Notes: generated by a model not told the origin, from the sequence alone. DNA of 64,000 nt from Thalassotalea crassostreae (GCF_001831495.1 NZ_CP017689.1:1302001-1366000); one strand, 5' to 3'; positions 36,583-47,091 are shown, numbered from the stretch's first letter. A program made the numbers and translations.

Positions 36583-38719
36583 GGCTATCACACCTTTGCT
36601 CACGTTTCTTTATGTATTGATAAATTTCAAATTGTGATTGATGGGGGCTGCAGGATTTTTCCTTGTCTAGCTTAGCTATATTATCTGCTTTTAAGTAGGC
36701 CTTGGTTGCCGTGGTTCGATATTGTTTTTGGGTATTTACATAGTCGTTTTTCTGCTCTTGGTCGATTATACGAGCTTTACAATTATCGTTTAACTGCAAT
36801 GCTAAGGTATCTAATATTTGCTGTTTTAATGACTCTTCATATATAGGAACACTGACTTCAACTCTGTCTTCTATGTTACGAGTCATCCAATCGGCAGAAG
36901 AGATATAGGTAATATTCGCGCCATTGGCATGAAACACCATCACTCGAGAATGTTCTAAATAGCGGTCGATAATACTTATTACCCGAATATTCTCACTTAA
37001 GCCCTCAAGGTTTGGCACGAGTGAACACATACCGCGAATAATAAGGTTTACCTCAACTCCAGCATTGTTTGCTTTATAAAGCTTGTCGATTAAGTCTTTA
37101 TCAACCAAATTATTTAGTTTTAGGGTAATTTTTGCTGGTAGGTTAGCTTGGGCATTATGGATTTCAGCTTTGATTAATTCATTGATCTTTTTGCGCTGAT
37201 TAATTGGTGATATCAACAAGTGATTAAATTTATATTGTTTATAGCTGTGCTCAATAAATTTAAAGACATTATCGACTTCTTCGGCTATTTGTTGTTTTTT
37301 GCTAAAGTAAGCATAATCGGTATAGTATTTAGCTGTATCTTCATTAAAATTACCCGTTGAAATCAATGCATACTTAACGATCCTGCCTTGCTCTTGACGG
37401 TTGATTAAACACAATTTTGAATGCACTTTTAATGACGGAATACCGAATAATACTTTAATGCCGGCATCGGTCATTACTTTTGCCCACTCAATGTTATTAC
37501 TTTCATCAAAGCGTGCTCTTAGTTCGATATTAACAGTGACTTTCTTGCCGTTTTTAACCGCGTCTAACAATGAACCGATAATTTGCGAACGCTCGGCAAC
37601 ACGGTAAATATTGAGCTTAATAGAGGTCACCTTCGGATCAAATGAGGCTTGGCGCACAAACTCTTTAAAATCATGAAACTTGTGATAGGGGTAGTGCAAT
37701 AAAATATCCTTTTCACTGATCGCGTCAAAAACGGTGTCGTGCTTGCTAAATTCGTTGCAGTTTAAGGCAGGCCATTCTTTGTATCTAAGGTTGGCTTTAC
37801 CAACATTCGGGAAGCCAATAAAGTCTTTAAAATTGCGGTAACGGTTGCCCGCGGATGTTTGATCAAAACTGGTTAAACCCAATAATTTTTTTAACTTCTT
37901 TTCTACCCGTATGGAAATATCTTGGTCGCAGACGACCCTTACTGGCTCTGCGTGTAAACGCTGTTTTATGCCTTTCGACATCTTAACTAATATAGAATCA
38001 TCAATATCTTGTTCGCTCATGATGTACTCGGCATCGCGGGTCACTTTAAAGGAGTAAGCGTTGATTGCATCGAACTCAAACAAGCCTTTAAATATACTGT
38101 CGAGTGAAAACATAATAATGTCGTCGAGCAATATTATTTTTTGATTTTCCTCTACTGACTTTGGTAATAAAACAAAACGTTCGCTATCAATACAGGGCAC
38201 TTCAAGAGCAGCATACTGGTGCTTGTCGTTATGCTGTAGCTCAATAAAAAGATATATTAGGTGATCGTCAATACAGGACGCTAAATTCATTCTACTGGAA
38301 ATTATCAATGGTTGTATATAGCGCAATACCTTGTCTTTAAAGTAGGTTTTGAGCCACTGTTGGTGCTCACTAGATAGCGATTCATGGGTGACAATATCAA
38401 TACCTTGCGTGCTTAACTCTCGTAAAATTTGTTCATAAGTAGCATTAAATTCACTGTTAAATGATGACACTTGTTCATGTATTTCATTAATTAGTTGTTG
38501 ATACATGTCATGAGCATTGAGGTTTCCTTCGGCTTTTTTGATCAAGGCATTACGTTTCAAGTCTGCAAATTTAACGCGAAAGAACTCGTCTTGATTGTTG
38601 GAAAATATGCCAAGAAAACGTAATCGTTCAATGAGAGGCACACTATTATCTTGGGCTTCTTGTAACACGCGTTTATTGAACGCAAGCCAACTCAAATCCC
38701 GAGAGAAGTATTGACGCAT
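36575..38719 (-). CDS. ppk1: Polyphosphate kinase Ppk1
   Basis: Ppk1 makes polyphosphate from ATP. The ATG at 38719 gives MRQYFSRDLSWLAFNKRVLQEA, the usual N-terminus, and has AAGAG before it. The central GKKVTVNIELRARFDESNNIEWA and SLKVHSKLCL contain the conserved Arg and the first catalytic His. The later TYISSADWMTRNIEDRVEV holds the second conserved region. Length 714 residues fits the family. It is the first gene of the ppk1-ppx unit. Confidence 0.95.
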   Translation of the reverse strand: MRQYFSRDLSWLAFNKRVLQEAQDNSVPLIERLRFLGIFSNNQDEFFRVKFADLKRNALIKKAEGNLNAHDMYQQLINEIHEQVSSFNSEFNATYEQILRELSTQGIDIVTHESLSSEHQQWLKTYFKDKVLRYIQPLIISSRMNLASCIDDHLIYLFIELQHNDKHQYAALEVPCIDSERFVLLPKSVEENQKIILLDDIIMFSLDSIFKGLFEFDAINAYSFKVTRDAEYIMSEQDIDDSILVKMSKGIKQRLHAEPVRVVCDQDISIRVEKKLKKLLGLTSFDQTSAGNRYRNFKDFIGFPNVGKANLRYKEWPALNCNEFSKHDTVFDAISEKDILLHYPYHKFHDFKEFVRQASFDPKVTSIKLNIYRVAERSQIIGSLLDAVKNGKKVTVNIELRARFDESNNIEWAKVMTDAGIKVLFGIPSLKVHSKLCLINRQEQGRIVKYALISTGNFNEDTAKYYTDYAYFSKKQQIAEEVDNVFKFIEHSYKQYKFNHLLISPINQRKKINELIKAEIHNAQANLPAKITLKLNNLVDKDLIDKLYKANNAGVEVNLIIRGMCSLVPNLEGLSENIRVISIIDRYLEHSRVMVFHANGANITYISSADWMTRNIEDRVEVSVPIYEESLKQQILDTLALQLNDNCKARIIDQEQKNDYVNTQKQYRTTATKAYLKADNIAKLDKEKSCSPHQSQFEIYQYIKKREQRCDSHD

Positions 38720-38845
38720 AGTTAACTCTTTTACACGAAACATAGATGGCTCTAATTTAACGACAAGGAAGATAATGTGTTTTGGTACTTTTTAATTTTA
38801 GGATAGAGCTGTTAATAATCAAATAAATCAGCAGCTTAATTCTCG

Positions 38846-38975
38846 ATATTAAACAACTGTAAACTGCAAATGAAGATCAAGATATTTTTGTTGAAGGCTC
38901 TGGTTGAAGGCTTTGGTTGAAGGCTTTGGTTTTAGCGAGTTTTAGTAAATTTGAGTACTGATATTAAACAACTGT
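38846..38975. repeat. 13-bp tandem repeat and 16-bp direct repeat upstream of ppk1
   Basis: GTTGAAGGCT(C/T)TG occurs three times in tandem at 38890-38928. A 16-base direct repeat, GATATTAAACAACTGT, flanks it at 38846-38861 and 38960-38975. They lie in the 430-base gap between the divergent ppk1 and monooxygenase genes. It may hold operator or repeat-expansion sites. No hairpin was seen. Confidence 0.8.
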
Positions 38976-39149
38976 GCAGTATTGTTTCCACTTGTTGGAG
39001 TGCTAATGCTGGCATCAACCCCTATTCGCTATGGGATTTTGTTACTATAGCGGTCTCAGAATGAAGCTTTAGTATAAAACCTTAGTATTAACTTTTGTTA
39101 AACGTTAGTTAAACCTCTCTAAGGCCATAGACTCTAGGTAGTAAACTTA

Positions 39150-40223
39150 ATGTACGATTTTATTATTGTTGGTGGTTCGCAAGCAGGTCTTGCAATGGGC
39201 TATGAATTAAAAAAACTAGGAATGAATTTTTTAATTGTTGACGGCAATGACGAGATTGGCGGTGCTTGGTTAAAACGTTGGGATTCGCTGACATTATTTA
39301 CTACACGTGAATTTAATAACTTACCAGGTCTTGCTTTTGAAGGCGTTCGTGAATACCCGAATAAACACGATGTGGCCGACTATTTAAAACGTTACGTTAA
39401 GCATTTTCAATTACCTGTGCAGTTAAATACGCTAGTTACAGGACTGCACAAAACGGCAAATGGCTATGAATTAAACTCTAATGTTGGTGATCTTATTTGT
39501 AAAAATGTGGTCGTCGCTACAGGCCCATTTCATACACCATTTACCCCAGAATTTGCGACTAAGATTAATCCTAGCGTCACTCAAATTCATGCCAGTGATT
39601 ACCGTAATCCCAAGCAATTACAAAAAGGTGAAACCTTAGTCGTTGGTGGTGGTGATTCAGGTGTTCAAATTTTATCTGAAGTTGCAGATTTAGGTGAAAA
39701 AACCTATTGCTCTGGCATTACCAGTCTAGCCTCATTACCACAAAAGTTTTTAGGTAAAACGTTGTGGTGGTGGTTGGAAAAACTTGGCGTTTTAAGTTTA
39801 AGTAAATATAACTGGCTTGGTAAGCAAATTAACAAGCGCATGCAGCCGGTTATTGGTACCGATGTAAAAGCGTTACTTGCGCGCATTAACGTGACTAATG
39901 TAGGCCGTACATTAGATGCAACAAATGACAGTATTCGCTGTGTTAACTGTGAACTTAGCTCGGTTAAAAATATCATTTGGGCAACGGGTTTTAAACCTGA
40001 CTTTAGTTGGATGGGCGATATTGATCTTGATGACAGTGGTTATCCAGTTAACTATCGCGGCGTGTCCAATATCGATGGTATTTACTATATTGGTCTACCT
40101 TGGATGTATACTCGAGGATCTGCAACCTTAGGCGGTGTAGCCAAAGATGCTAAATATTTAGGTCAATACATTGGTGACTTAAAAACAACTCCTATAGCAG
40201 AACAACCAGCACTTATTCAATAA
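39150..40223 (+). CDS. Flavin-containing monooxygenase-like protein
   Basis: A 357-residue FAD/NAD(P)-dependent enzyme of the FMO/CzcO type. The FAD-binding Rossmann motif is at the start (IIVGGSQAGLAMGYEL, residues 5-20), then DGNDEIGGAWLKRWDSL with the conserved GGxW. The NADPH-binding motif is VVGGGDSGVQI (about 171-181). ATGFKPDF (about 277-284) is the conserved Ala-Thr-Gly motif. It probably oxidises N, S or C centres of small molecules or moves metal stress; the substrate cannot be seen. It is a single-gene unit. The next 302 bases hold nothing clear apart from AT-rich promoter DNA. Confidence 0.82.
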   Translation: MYDFIIVGGSQAGLAMGYELKKLGMNFLIVDGNDEIGGAWLKRWDSLTLFTTREFNNLPGLAFEGVREYPNKHDVADYLKRYVKHFQLPVQLNTLVTGLHKTANGYELNSNVGDLICKNVVVATGPFHTPFTPEFATKINPSVTQIHASDYRNPKQLQKGETLVVGGGDSGVQILSEVADLGEKTYCSGITSLASLPQKFLGKTLWWWLEKLGVLSLSKYNWLGKQINKRMQPVIGTDVKALLARINVTNVGRTLDATNDSIRCVNCELSSVKNIIWATGFKPDFSWMGDIDLDDSGYPVNYRGVSNIDGIYYIGLPWMYTRGSATLGGVAKDAKYLGQYIGDLKTTPIAEQPALIQ

Positions 40224-40525
40224 GTTATTTTCCCCTTCTCAATGATGTGAACCATTAAAATAAAGCTGAATTTAATAGGCCGCCGGTCAATTAGGTTTAT
40301 TTTCGATGTCGCTAAATTGAGCTTATACTCATACGTAGAAAAATAGTGAATTTTCAGCAATAGTCGGAGTAATATTTCACTTACGAGCTTCTCACTTTTG
40401 TTCTCACAAAATATTAACGTTTCAACAACAAATATTATCTAGTATCTAAATCATAAATTTGCTTTAATAGCCGTCATAATTGGTGAAATGCCTAATTAAC
40501 AGTATTTATTGATAAATGGTGAGAT

Positions 40526-41878
40526 ATGACAAAAGTTTTAATTGTAGGTGAACAAGCAGGTGAACAAATCACTTCAGAACATGAAGTGGTCAGCCTTTCT
40601 GCTACCTCAAACAATGTTAACTTAGATCAGCCTTATGCAGCTGTTATCTTGCTAATTAACGATCAAGAACTGTTTCAAAAGTGGTTAAATTCCATTCGTA
40701 GTAACAGTGTTAATTTTGCTTGCTTAATCTATACCAACAGTAGCAATTTAAGTGAACTTGCTATGGTTGATGGTATCTTGCCTCCAGTATTAGACAAAAA
40801 GATTGATTTATTTTTACAACGACAATCTGAATTACAACTTAATACTAATGACAATTTAGAAAGTAAATTGTTAGCCTACCTTTGGTTAAACGAAGCTCGA
40901 ACGCTACGTCCATCTCGAGTAATAAATAAAGGCGTAAGCTATCAATATCCATTTTTAGAATTATGGGATGAAGGCCAAGGTAAAGAATATTGGCTAAATC
41001 GCATGGTGAAAGCTGGTAACTTAGTTCAAGAAAGCTTGATAGATCGCATTCGCCAATGTTCTTCATGTCACTCAACTTTACTTAACTATGTTGATAGTTG
41101 TGGTGATTGTGGCTCTATCGATTTGAAAACTTTGCATGCGCTGCATTGTTTTCCTTGTGGTCATGTTGGCGAGCAACAAAGTTTTATTCGTTCAGGCGAG
41201 ATGGTTTGTCCAAATTGTATGAGCACGCTACGCCATATCGGCACAGATTACGACCGTCCGATTGAAGATAAAGTGTGTAACAGTTGTAACAATCGCTTTG
41301 TTGAATCGAGCGTTTCGGCAAATTGTTTTGATTGTGGTCATAACAATGACGTAGATGATTTAATTACTAAAGAATATTTCAGTTTCAGTATAGGCCACAA
41401 CGGCATTATCAAAATTAAAACCGGTAATGATCCGCAACAACTTGCGACTTCGGTTGGTGAGCCTGTAACTCGCGAACACTTTTCGTGGATGACAAACTGG
41501 CTCAACAAAATGGGTCAACGTCAAAGTGAGCAACACCTATTTATTGGCATGAAATTTAGTAACTTGATTGAATTAAGCCAAACTATGTCAACTGTATTGC
41601 TTACAGCCCAGCTTGAAGCGTTCAACGAACGCTTACGCAGCTTGTTGAGAACCACAGATATATTTTGTCAATATAGTGACGACACATTGTTCTTCTTGCT
41701 TCCTGGCATTATTAAAGGTGGTAAAGAAGTGATAGAAGGTAAATTAGCTGCAATTTCAGAAGAGCAACAAGACAACCCTCTGGAATTGAGCATTACCTTA
41801 AATCTTTTACCCGATGTTGCTATGGGTAGTGATATCGAATTTTGGTTAGCTGAGCGCGCACAAGAGTTAACTGGTTAA
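40526..41878 (+). CDS. TackOD1-type multi-CxxC protein with degenerate GGDEF domain
   Basis: A 450-residue protein. Residues about 115-290 carry six CxxC pairs (C178/181, 192/195, 208/211, 228/231, 251/254, 267/270), forming zinc ribbons of the TackOD1 metal-binding output domain. Residues about 330-430 look like a GGDEF fold (LRTTDIFCQYSDDTLFFLLPG), but the GGDEF signature is replaced by YSDDT. It therefore cannot make c-di-GMP and may only bind it or be structural. The stop overlaps the next gene's start (TAATG). It is the first gene of an operon with GT2 and HlyD-like genes and is probably its regulator. Confidence 0.78.
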   Translation: MTKVLIVGEQAGEQITSEHEVVSLSATSNNVNLDQPYAAVILLINDQELFQKWLNSIRSNSVNFACLIYTNSSNLSELAMVDGILPPVLDKKIDLFLQRQSELQLNTNDNLESKLLAYLWLNEARTLRPSRVINKGVSYQYPFLELWDEGQGKEYWLNRMVKAGNLVQESLIDRIRQCSSCHSTLLNYVDSCGDCGSIDLKTLHALHCFPCGHVGEQQSFIRSGEMVCPNCMSTLRHIGTDYDRPIEDKVCNSCNNRFVESSVSANCFDCGHNNDVDDLITKEYFSFSIGHNGIIKIKTGNDPQQLATSVGEPVTREHFSWMTNWLNKMGQRQSEQHLFIGMKFSNLIELSQTMSTVLLTAQLEAFNERLRSLLRTTDIFCQYSDDTLFFLLPGIIKGGKEVIEGKLAAISEEQQDNPLELSITLNLLPDVAMGSDIEFWLAERAQELTG

Positions 41879-43206
41879 TGGAATTTGGTTTTATCGAATA
41901 TTTAGTGTATTCAACACTAAATATTTTAAAAGAACATAGCGATGTATTGGTAATTTATTTTCCAATGTTAATGGTGGTTGAGATCCCGCTATTATTCACT
42001 ACTTTTACCGGAATTGTATTCTGGTATCGTCGAGCAAAACTGCGTGGACCATTAAAAATAGCGCCAAGCGTGAGTTGTATTATCACCTGTTACGGTGAAG
42101 GCGATGCGATCAAAGATACAATTTTGACACTATGTGAACAAATTTATCCTGGCAATATTCAAATTATTCCGGTGATTGATGGCGCCAAACAGAATGCAGA
42201 TACGTATCAAGCCGCCCTTGATTGCTTACCGTTAGCGAAAAAATATCATAATCGAACCATCGATATATTGCCGAAATGGCAACGTGGTGGACGAGTAAGT
42301 ACGTTAAATGCAGGTTTATATCGTGCTAAAGGTGAAATCGTTATAAACGTCGACGGCGATACTTCATTTGATAACAGCATGGTTTATGAAATGATGAAAG
42401 AGTTTGAAGATCCTAACGTACCTGCGGTTGGCGGCTCTTTGCGAGTGCGCAATTGGAACAAATCGATGGTGACGCGCATGCAAGCTCTGGAGTATATGAT
42501 CTCTATGCAAGCGGGTAAAACAGGTCTTGCAGAGTGGAACTTAATCAACAATATATCCGGTGCCTTTGGCGCTTTTAGACGAAAGTTTTTACAACAAATC
42601 GGTGGCTGGGATACTCATAGTGCCGAAGATTTGGACTTAACCGTTCGCATTAAACAATACATGACGCGACACCCGAATATTCGTATTCCGTTTGCAACCA
42701 AAGCAATCGGTCACACCGATGCGCCTGAAACATGGAGCGAATTATTCTGGCAACGAATGCGTTGGGATGGCGACTTACTGTTTTTATATTTACGAAAACA
42801 TCCATATGCTTTTAGCCCTAAATTATTAGGCTTTAAGGGGTTTGTATTTACCCTTATTTATGGTGTCTTGCAGAATATTCTAATGCCGTTATTGGTGGTG
42901 TTATTCAATATTTATTTGATCACCTACTATAACATGGAATTATTTTTGGCGATGATAATCGTCCAGTTTTTCGTTTATTTGGTGTTGAGTTTAATACACT
43001 TTTTTATCTTTTTGTTCGCCATATCAGAGCGACCTCGACAAGATATGAAAATAATTTATTGGTTACTGTATTTTCCGTTTCCAATATACACATTAGTAAC
43101 AAGAGTTTTTTCAGCTATCGCGATACTTAATGAAGTATTTAGACGTGGCCATGAAGAAAGTAATATGGCCCCTTGGTGGGTACTGAAGAAAGGAAAGAAA
43201 TTTTAA
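41878..43206 (+). CDS. Membrane glycosyltransferase family 2
   Basis: A 442-residue processive GT2 of the cellulose/hyaluronan synthase type. A membrane helix at about 24-50 precedes the catalytic domain. D159-G-D161 (NVDGD) binds the metal-sugar nucleotide. E250-D251 in SAEDLDL is the acceptor/catalytic region, and QRMRW (292-296) is the polymerase motif. Several C-terminal helices (about 320-425) should form the export channel. It probably builds an exopolysaccharide. The TackOD1 protein and HlyD-like adaptor in the same operon fit synthesis, control and export. Confidence 0.85.
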   Translation: MEFGFIEYLVYSTLNILKEHSDVLVIYFPMLMVVEIPLLFTTFTGIVFWYRRAKLRGPLKIAPSVSCIITCYGEGDAIKDTILTLCEQIYPGNIQIIPVIDGAKQNADTYQAALDCLPLAKKYHNRTIDILPKWQRGGRVSTLNAGLYRAKGEIVINVDGDTSFDNSMVYEMMKEFEDPNVPAVGGSLRVRNWNKSMVTRMQALEYMISMQAGKTGLAEWNLINNISGAFGAFRRKFLQQIGGWDTHSAEDLDLTVRIKQYMTRHPNIRIPFATKAIGHTDAPETWSELFWQRMRWDGDLLFLYLRKHPYAFSPKLLGFKGFVFTLIYGVLQNILMPLLVVLFNIYLITYYNMELFLAMIIVQFFVYLVLSLIHFFIFLFAISERPRQDMKIIYWLLYFPFPIYTLVTRVFSAIAILNEVFRRGHEESNMAPWWVLKKGKKF

Positions 43207-44294
43207 TGAAGATTAATTTTCAAACTGAAAAGCAGAAAAATGCTAACAGTAATGATGGTTTTAAAGTCATTTATGCACCGGCGAAAAGGCTGGCGTTTAA
43301 AATGCGTTGGTACCTGTTGTTAACTTTAATATTGTCGCCTTTGGCTATTTTTAGCTGGTATATGATTGATGATAAATTGTTGGTTACAGCTGATGGTATT
43401 TTAACGACCGAGCCAATTACGCTAAAAGCAACACATGATGTCTATGTTAAAAATATCGACGTTAATGTTGGCGATAGGGTTGAAAGCAACCAAACGCTGG
43501 TTGAATTAAGTTCACCGGTTGTTGAAAAAGAACTGAACTTATTACTTGCTAAACATAAATCGTTCAAAGAAGAGCAGGAAAAGGGCATCATTAATTTAGA
43601 GTCTCTTCATAAGCAACAGATTGCCACCTATAAAAGTGGTCAGTTTAAGCAAAACCAGATGGCTAAGCGTTATGAAAAATATTCTGATCAAGGCGTGTTA
43701 CCTTTGCACCAGCAATTAATGCTTGAGCAAAACCAATTGGTTGCACAAAGCCAATATCAAGATGCGTTGATTGCTCATGAAGCTGCAGTCAATAATCATA
43801 AAAATGGCGCAATGGCCAAGACGATGATGGATATTGAGCTCGCAATATCTAAAGCAAGAGCAATTGAAAATATGCTTACTGTAGACGCACCTAAAGATGC
43901 CGTAGTTAATGATATTTTGGTTAATGAAGGCGAGTACGTGTCGGCAGGCGAGCCGCTAATATCCGTTTCAAACTTGGACCAGGCGGTGGTGAATGTTTAT
44001 TTGTCTCCGGAGCGTATGGATTATGCAAAACTAGGACAAACAGCAACAATTACATTACCTAATGGTGATACGCATCAAGGTGTTATCAATAAGCCAACGC
44101 AACTATCGCAAAAGCTGCCTGACATTTTATCTGGTCCATTTGACGGCAATAAACCGGCAATTAAAGTGACATTAGATATCACTCCGGCACCAGAAGTGAC
44201 TCTTGAAGGATTACCGGTTGAAGTTCGTTTTCATTACAACAATGAAATAATTCAAGAAAATAACATTTTATCTTTTATTAAGAGCTATCTGTAA
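43206..44294 (+). CDS. HlyD-family periplasmic adaptor
   Basis: The ATG at 43206 overlaps the GT2 stop (TAATG); it gives 362 residues. A single membrane helix (YLLLTLILSPLAIFSWYMI, about 36-54) precedes a biotinyl-lipoyl-like half (TLKATHDVYVKNIDVNVGDRV) and a long coiled coil (about 100-220). A second lipoyl half follows (AVVNDILVNEGEYVSAGEPL), then a beta-barrel part. Adaptors of this shape link inner membrane machines to the outer membrane, here likely for polysaccharide export. It is the last gene of the operon, followed by a terminator. Confidence 0.85.
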   Translation: MKINFQTEKQKNANSNDGFKVIYAPAKRLAFKMRWYLLLTLILSPLAIFSWYMIDDKLLVTADGILTTEPITLKATHDVYVKNIDVNVGDRVESNQTLVELSSPVVEKELNLLLAKHKSFKEEQEKGIINLESLHKQQIATYKSGQFKQNQMAKRYEKYSDQGVLPLHQQLMLEQNQLVAQSQYQDALIAHEAAVNNHKNGAMAKTMMDIELAISKARAIENMLTVDAPKDAVVNDILVNEGEYVSAGEPLISVSNLDQAVVNVYLSPERMDYAKLGQTATITLPNGDTHQGVINKPTQLSQKLPDILSGPFDGNKPAIKVTLDITPAPEVTLEGLPVEVRFHYNNEIIQENNILSFIKSYL

Positions 44295-44302
44295 ACTTTA
44301 AT

Positions 44303-44337
44303 AAGCCGAAGCGACTTATCGTCGCTTCGGCTTTTTG
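44303..44337 (+). terminator. Intrinsic terminator of the exopolysaccharide operon
   Basis: A 13-bp perfect stem (AAGCCGAAGCGAC with its complement) has a 5-base loop and is followed by TTT. Confidence 0.92.
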
Positions 44338-44356
44338 CTGCCTGTAACACGACAGT

Positions 44357-44797
44357 TTATTCGCTCTGTTTTGCCGACAAAGCAAGTAGAGATGGCGTGT
44401 GCTGGCGGTAGCTATCAAATCGGCTAGTAAGTTGTTCAGGCATAGATTTTGCCATTTTTATATCATTGATTACCTGAAACCGATTAGCCAAGTAGAGACT
44501 TGCTAATTTTGGTTCGCAGAAGCACACAAGTGAATTAAAATGTTGCTGGCAATGCTTGATAAGCGCCGTTGCAAGCCCTTGTTTTTGGTGTTTAATGTCA
44601 ACAACTAAGGCATGTAGAAAAGGTGAAGTGGAGCAATAGGAAACAATGACCGATGCAATGATTGGCGTGTTCTTAACTGCAGTATCTCTTACTAAAAAGC
44701 AGCGATCGTCACCTAAAAAACCGGCGCTATATCGCTGACTTTTGTAAAATCGTTTTATGTCTTTTTTATCCGCTTTATCAGCGCTAAAGATATCCAT
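44357..44797 (-). CDS. GNAT N-acetyltransferase
   Basis: A 146-residue GNAT protein. HALVVDIKHQKQGLATALIKHC contains the V-x-x-x-x-R/Q-x-x-G-x-A acetyl-CoA loop. The substrate is unknown. It is small but complete. It lies downstream of ilvH on the same strand, but a long palindrome separates them, so it may have its own transcript. Confidence 0.78.
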   Translation of the reverse strand: MDIFSADKADKKDIKRFYKSQRYSAGFLGDDRCFLVRDTAVKNTPIIASVIVSYCSTSPFLHALVVDIKHQKQGLATALIKHCQQHFNSLVCFCEPKLASLYLANRFQVINDIKMAKSMPEQLTSRFDSYRQHTPSLLALSAKQSE

Positions 44798-44806
44798 AGA
44801 TTAAAT

Positions 44807-44864
44807 AAACTGGGGTCAGAGTCAGGTTTATTCAGTTGATTAAATCTGACTCTGACCCCAGTTT
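44807..44864. repeat. 58-base palindrome with GGGTCAGA core
   Basis: A 19-bp perfect arm (44807-44825: AAACTGGGGTCAGAGTCAG) pairs with 44846-44864, and the pairing continues inward. It lies between ilvH and the GNAT gene. The GGGTCAGA core is the same as in a second palindrome at 48865-48918. Such elements are typical of REP sequences moved by RAYT transposases. It could also act as a terminator for ilvH. Confidence 0.8.
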
Positions 44865-44869
44865 TTAGG

Positions 44870-45367
44870 TTATACGCGTAGCGCTTTTTCACCGCGGGCG
44901 ATACCGACAGTTCCAGAACGTACTACTTCGATGATTTCAGTTTCATTACTAACTGCTTTGATAAATGATGAAACCTTATCTTCGTCACCCGTTAGTTGAA
45001 CCGTATAAATTTGCTTACCAACATCAATAATGTCGCCGCGGAATATGTCTGTTAAACGTTTAACTTCATCACGAGTTTTACCATTCATGGCGAGTACTTT
45101 TACCAAGACAATTTCACGTTCAATGTGCGGTCTATCGGTCAAGTCAGATACTTTAATTACATCAATCAGCTTATTTACTTGCTTAGTGATTTGCTCAAGT
45201 ACTTTATCGTCACCAAAGGTAGAAATAGTGATACGTGAAAGTGATTGCTCTTCAGTTGCTGCAACACACAAGCTTTCAATGTTAAATGCACGCTGCGAAA
45301 ATAAACCAACAATACGTGATAATGCACCAGGCTCATTTTCTAAAATAATGGAAATAATACGACGCAT
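44870..45367 (-). CDS. ilvH: Acetolactate synthase small subunit IlvH
   Basis: This is the regulatory subunit of acetohydroxyacid synthase, giving valine feedback control. The 165-residue chain has an ACT domain at the start (IISIILENEPGALSRIVGLF) and a C-terminal domain (ELVLVKV-like REIVLVKVLAM, then GDIIDVG). Its start overlaps the ilvI stop by one base (TAATG). Confidence 0.95.
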   Translation of the reverse strand: MRRIISIILENEPGALSRIVGLFSQRAFNIESLCVAATEEQSLSRITISTFGDDKVLEQITKQVNKLIDVIKVSDLTDRPHIEREIVLVKVLAMNGKTRDEVKRLTDIFRGDIIDVGKQIYTVQLTGDEDKVSSFIKAVSNETEIIEVVRSGTVGIARGEKALRV

Positions 45368-47091
45368 TATACTTTTACTCCTTTCTTAAGCCAGATGTCA
45401 TCGACCGCGCCAAAGCGCACTTGCATTGGATATACGTGTTCTTTTTCGTCAACTAGCACATCAACAAATACTAAACGGTTTTTTATTGAAAATGCTTTTT
45501 CAATTGCACCATCTAACTCGTCGGGATGGTTTACTTGAATGCCAACGTGTTCATAGGCTTCAACTAACTTTACAAAATCAGGTAGAGAATCCATGTATGA
45601 ATGAGAATGACGGCCACTGTAAATCATGTCTTGCCACTGTCTTACCATACCAAGTGAACGGTTGTTTAATGAAACAATAACAACAGGAATATTGTATTGT
45701 AAGCACGTGCCTAGCTCTTGGATGTTCATTTGAATCGAACCGTCACCAGTAACACAAACAACGTCTGCATCAGGGTAGGCTACTTTAACGCCCATAGCTG
45801 CAGGGAAGCCAAACCCCATGGTGCCTAAACCACCTGAGTTGATCCATTTTCGAGGTTCTTTAAATGGGTAGTACTGGGCAGCAAACATTTGATGCTGACC
45901 AACATCTGAGGTTACGTAGGCATCACCGTTTGTGTGCTTGTAGATAGACTCAATCACTTGTTGTGGTTTAATGAGTTCAGGGTCTGTTTCGTAACTAAAG
46001 CTATTAAGTTTTCGCCACTCATTAATTTCTTGCCACCAGTCTTTGAAATTATCTTTATTTGGCTTGTGACCTATCTCATCTAGTTGCTCCATAAATTGCT
46101 TAAGAACAATATCGACATAACCGACAATTGGCACATGAGCATTAACGTTTTTAGAAATTGAACTTGGGTCAATATCAACGTGAACAACGGTAGCATCTGG
46201 ACAGAATTTTTCTAACTTGTTGGTTACACGATCGTCAAAGCGGGCACCTAGCGCTAGAATAACATCGGCGCCAGCCATTGCTTTATTCGCTTCAACAGAG
46301 CCATGCATACCTAGCATGCCAATAAAGTTTTCATGCAATCCACTAATGCCGCCTAAGCCCATTAAGGTATTCGTACATGGTGCATTCAAGCGTTCAACAA
46401 ATTCGGTTAGTAGCGGTGCACAATCGGCCAAAATAATACCACCGCCTGTGTATACCACAAGTTTTTTGGCATTTGTAACGGTTTCAATAGCCTTTTTGAT
46501 CTGTCGCTTGTTACCTTTGATTGTTGGATTGTAAGAGCGCATTTTTACATTCTTTTCCATGACAAATGGCACTTTAATATCAGGATTAAGAATATCTTTT
46601 GGCAACTCAACTACAACAGGTCCAGGGCGGCCTGTCATCGCAATGTAAAATGCTTTAGCTAACACGTTAGGCAGTTCATTAACGTCGCGACAGGCGAAGC
46701 TGTGCTTAACGATAGGACGAGAACAACCAATAATGTCCGTTTCTTGGAATGCATCACTACCAATTAGCCCTGAAGGCGTTTGACCAGCTAACAATACCAT
46801 TGGAATGGAGTCCATATAAGCATTAGCGATACCAGTGATACAGTTAGTATTACCAGGGCCTGATGTTGCAACCACGACACCACATTTGCCTGTCGCACGT
46901 GTGTAGCCGTCCGCCATGTGTGTAGCCGCTTGCTCATGACGAACTAGAATGTGGCTGACTTTATCTTGCTTGAAGATAGCATCATATAAATCTAAAACGG
47001 ATCCGCCGGGGTAACCAAAGATGTATTCAACATCTAATTCTGCCAGGGCTTTTGTTAATAATTCTGCCCCTGATAAGTGCTCTTGTGTCAT
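45367..47091 (-). CDS. ilvI: Acetolactate synthase large subunit IlvI
   Basis: This is the thiamine-diphosphate enzyme that makes acetolactate or acetohydroxybutyrate for valine, leucine and isoleucine. Its 574 residues are typical. The catalytic Glu lies in [15 protein letters not shown]. The ThDP-binding motif is [14 protein letters not shown]...[12 protein letters not shown]. The conserved FAD-region GARFDDRVT is present. It is transcribed behind a leader peptide and attenuator, so branched-chain amino-acid supply should control it. Confidence 0.96.
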   Translation of the reverse strand: MTQEHLSGAELLTKALAELDVEYIFGYPGGSVLDLYDAIFKQDKVSHILVRHEQAATHMADGYTRATGKCGVVVATSGPGNTNCITGIANAYMDSIPMVLLAGQTPSGLIGSDAFQETDIIGCSRPIVKHSFACRDVNELPNVLAKAFYIAMTGRPGPVVVELPKDILNPDIKVPFVMEKNVKMRSYNPTIKGNKRQIKKAIETVTNAKKLVVYTGGGIILADCAPLLTEFVERLNAPCTNTLMGLGGISGLHENFIGMLGMHGSVEANKAMAGADVILALGARFDDRVTNKLEKFCPDATVVHVDIDPSSISKNVNAHVPIVGYVDIVLKQFMEQLDEIGHKPNKDNFKDWWQEINEWRKLNSFSYETDPELIKPQQVIESIYKHTNGDAYVTSDVGQHQMFAAQYYPFKEPRKWINSGGLGTMGFGFPAAMGVKVAYPDADVVCVTGDGSIQMNIQELGTCLQYNIPVVIVSLNNRSLGMVRQWQDMIYSGRHSHSYMDSLPDFVKLVEAYEHVGIQVNHPDELDGAIEKAFSIKNRLVFVDVLVDEKEHVYPMQVRFGAVDDIWLKKGVKV

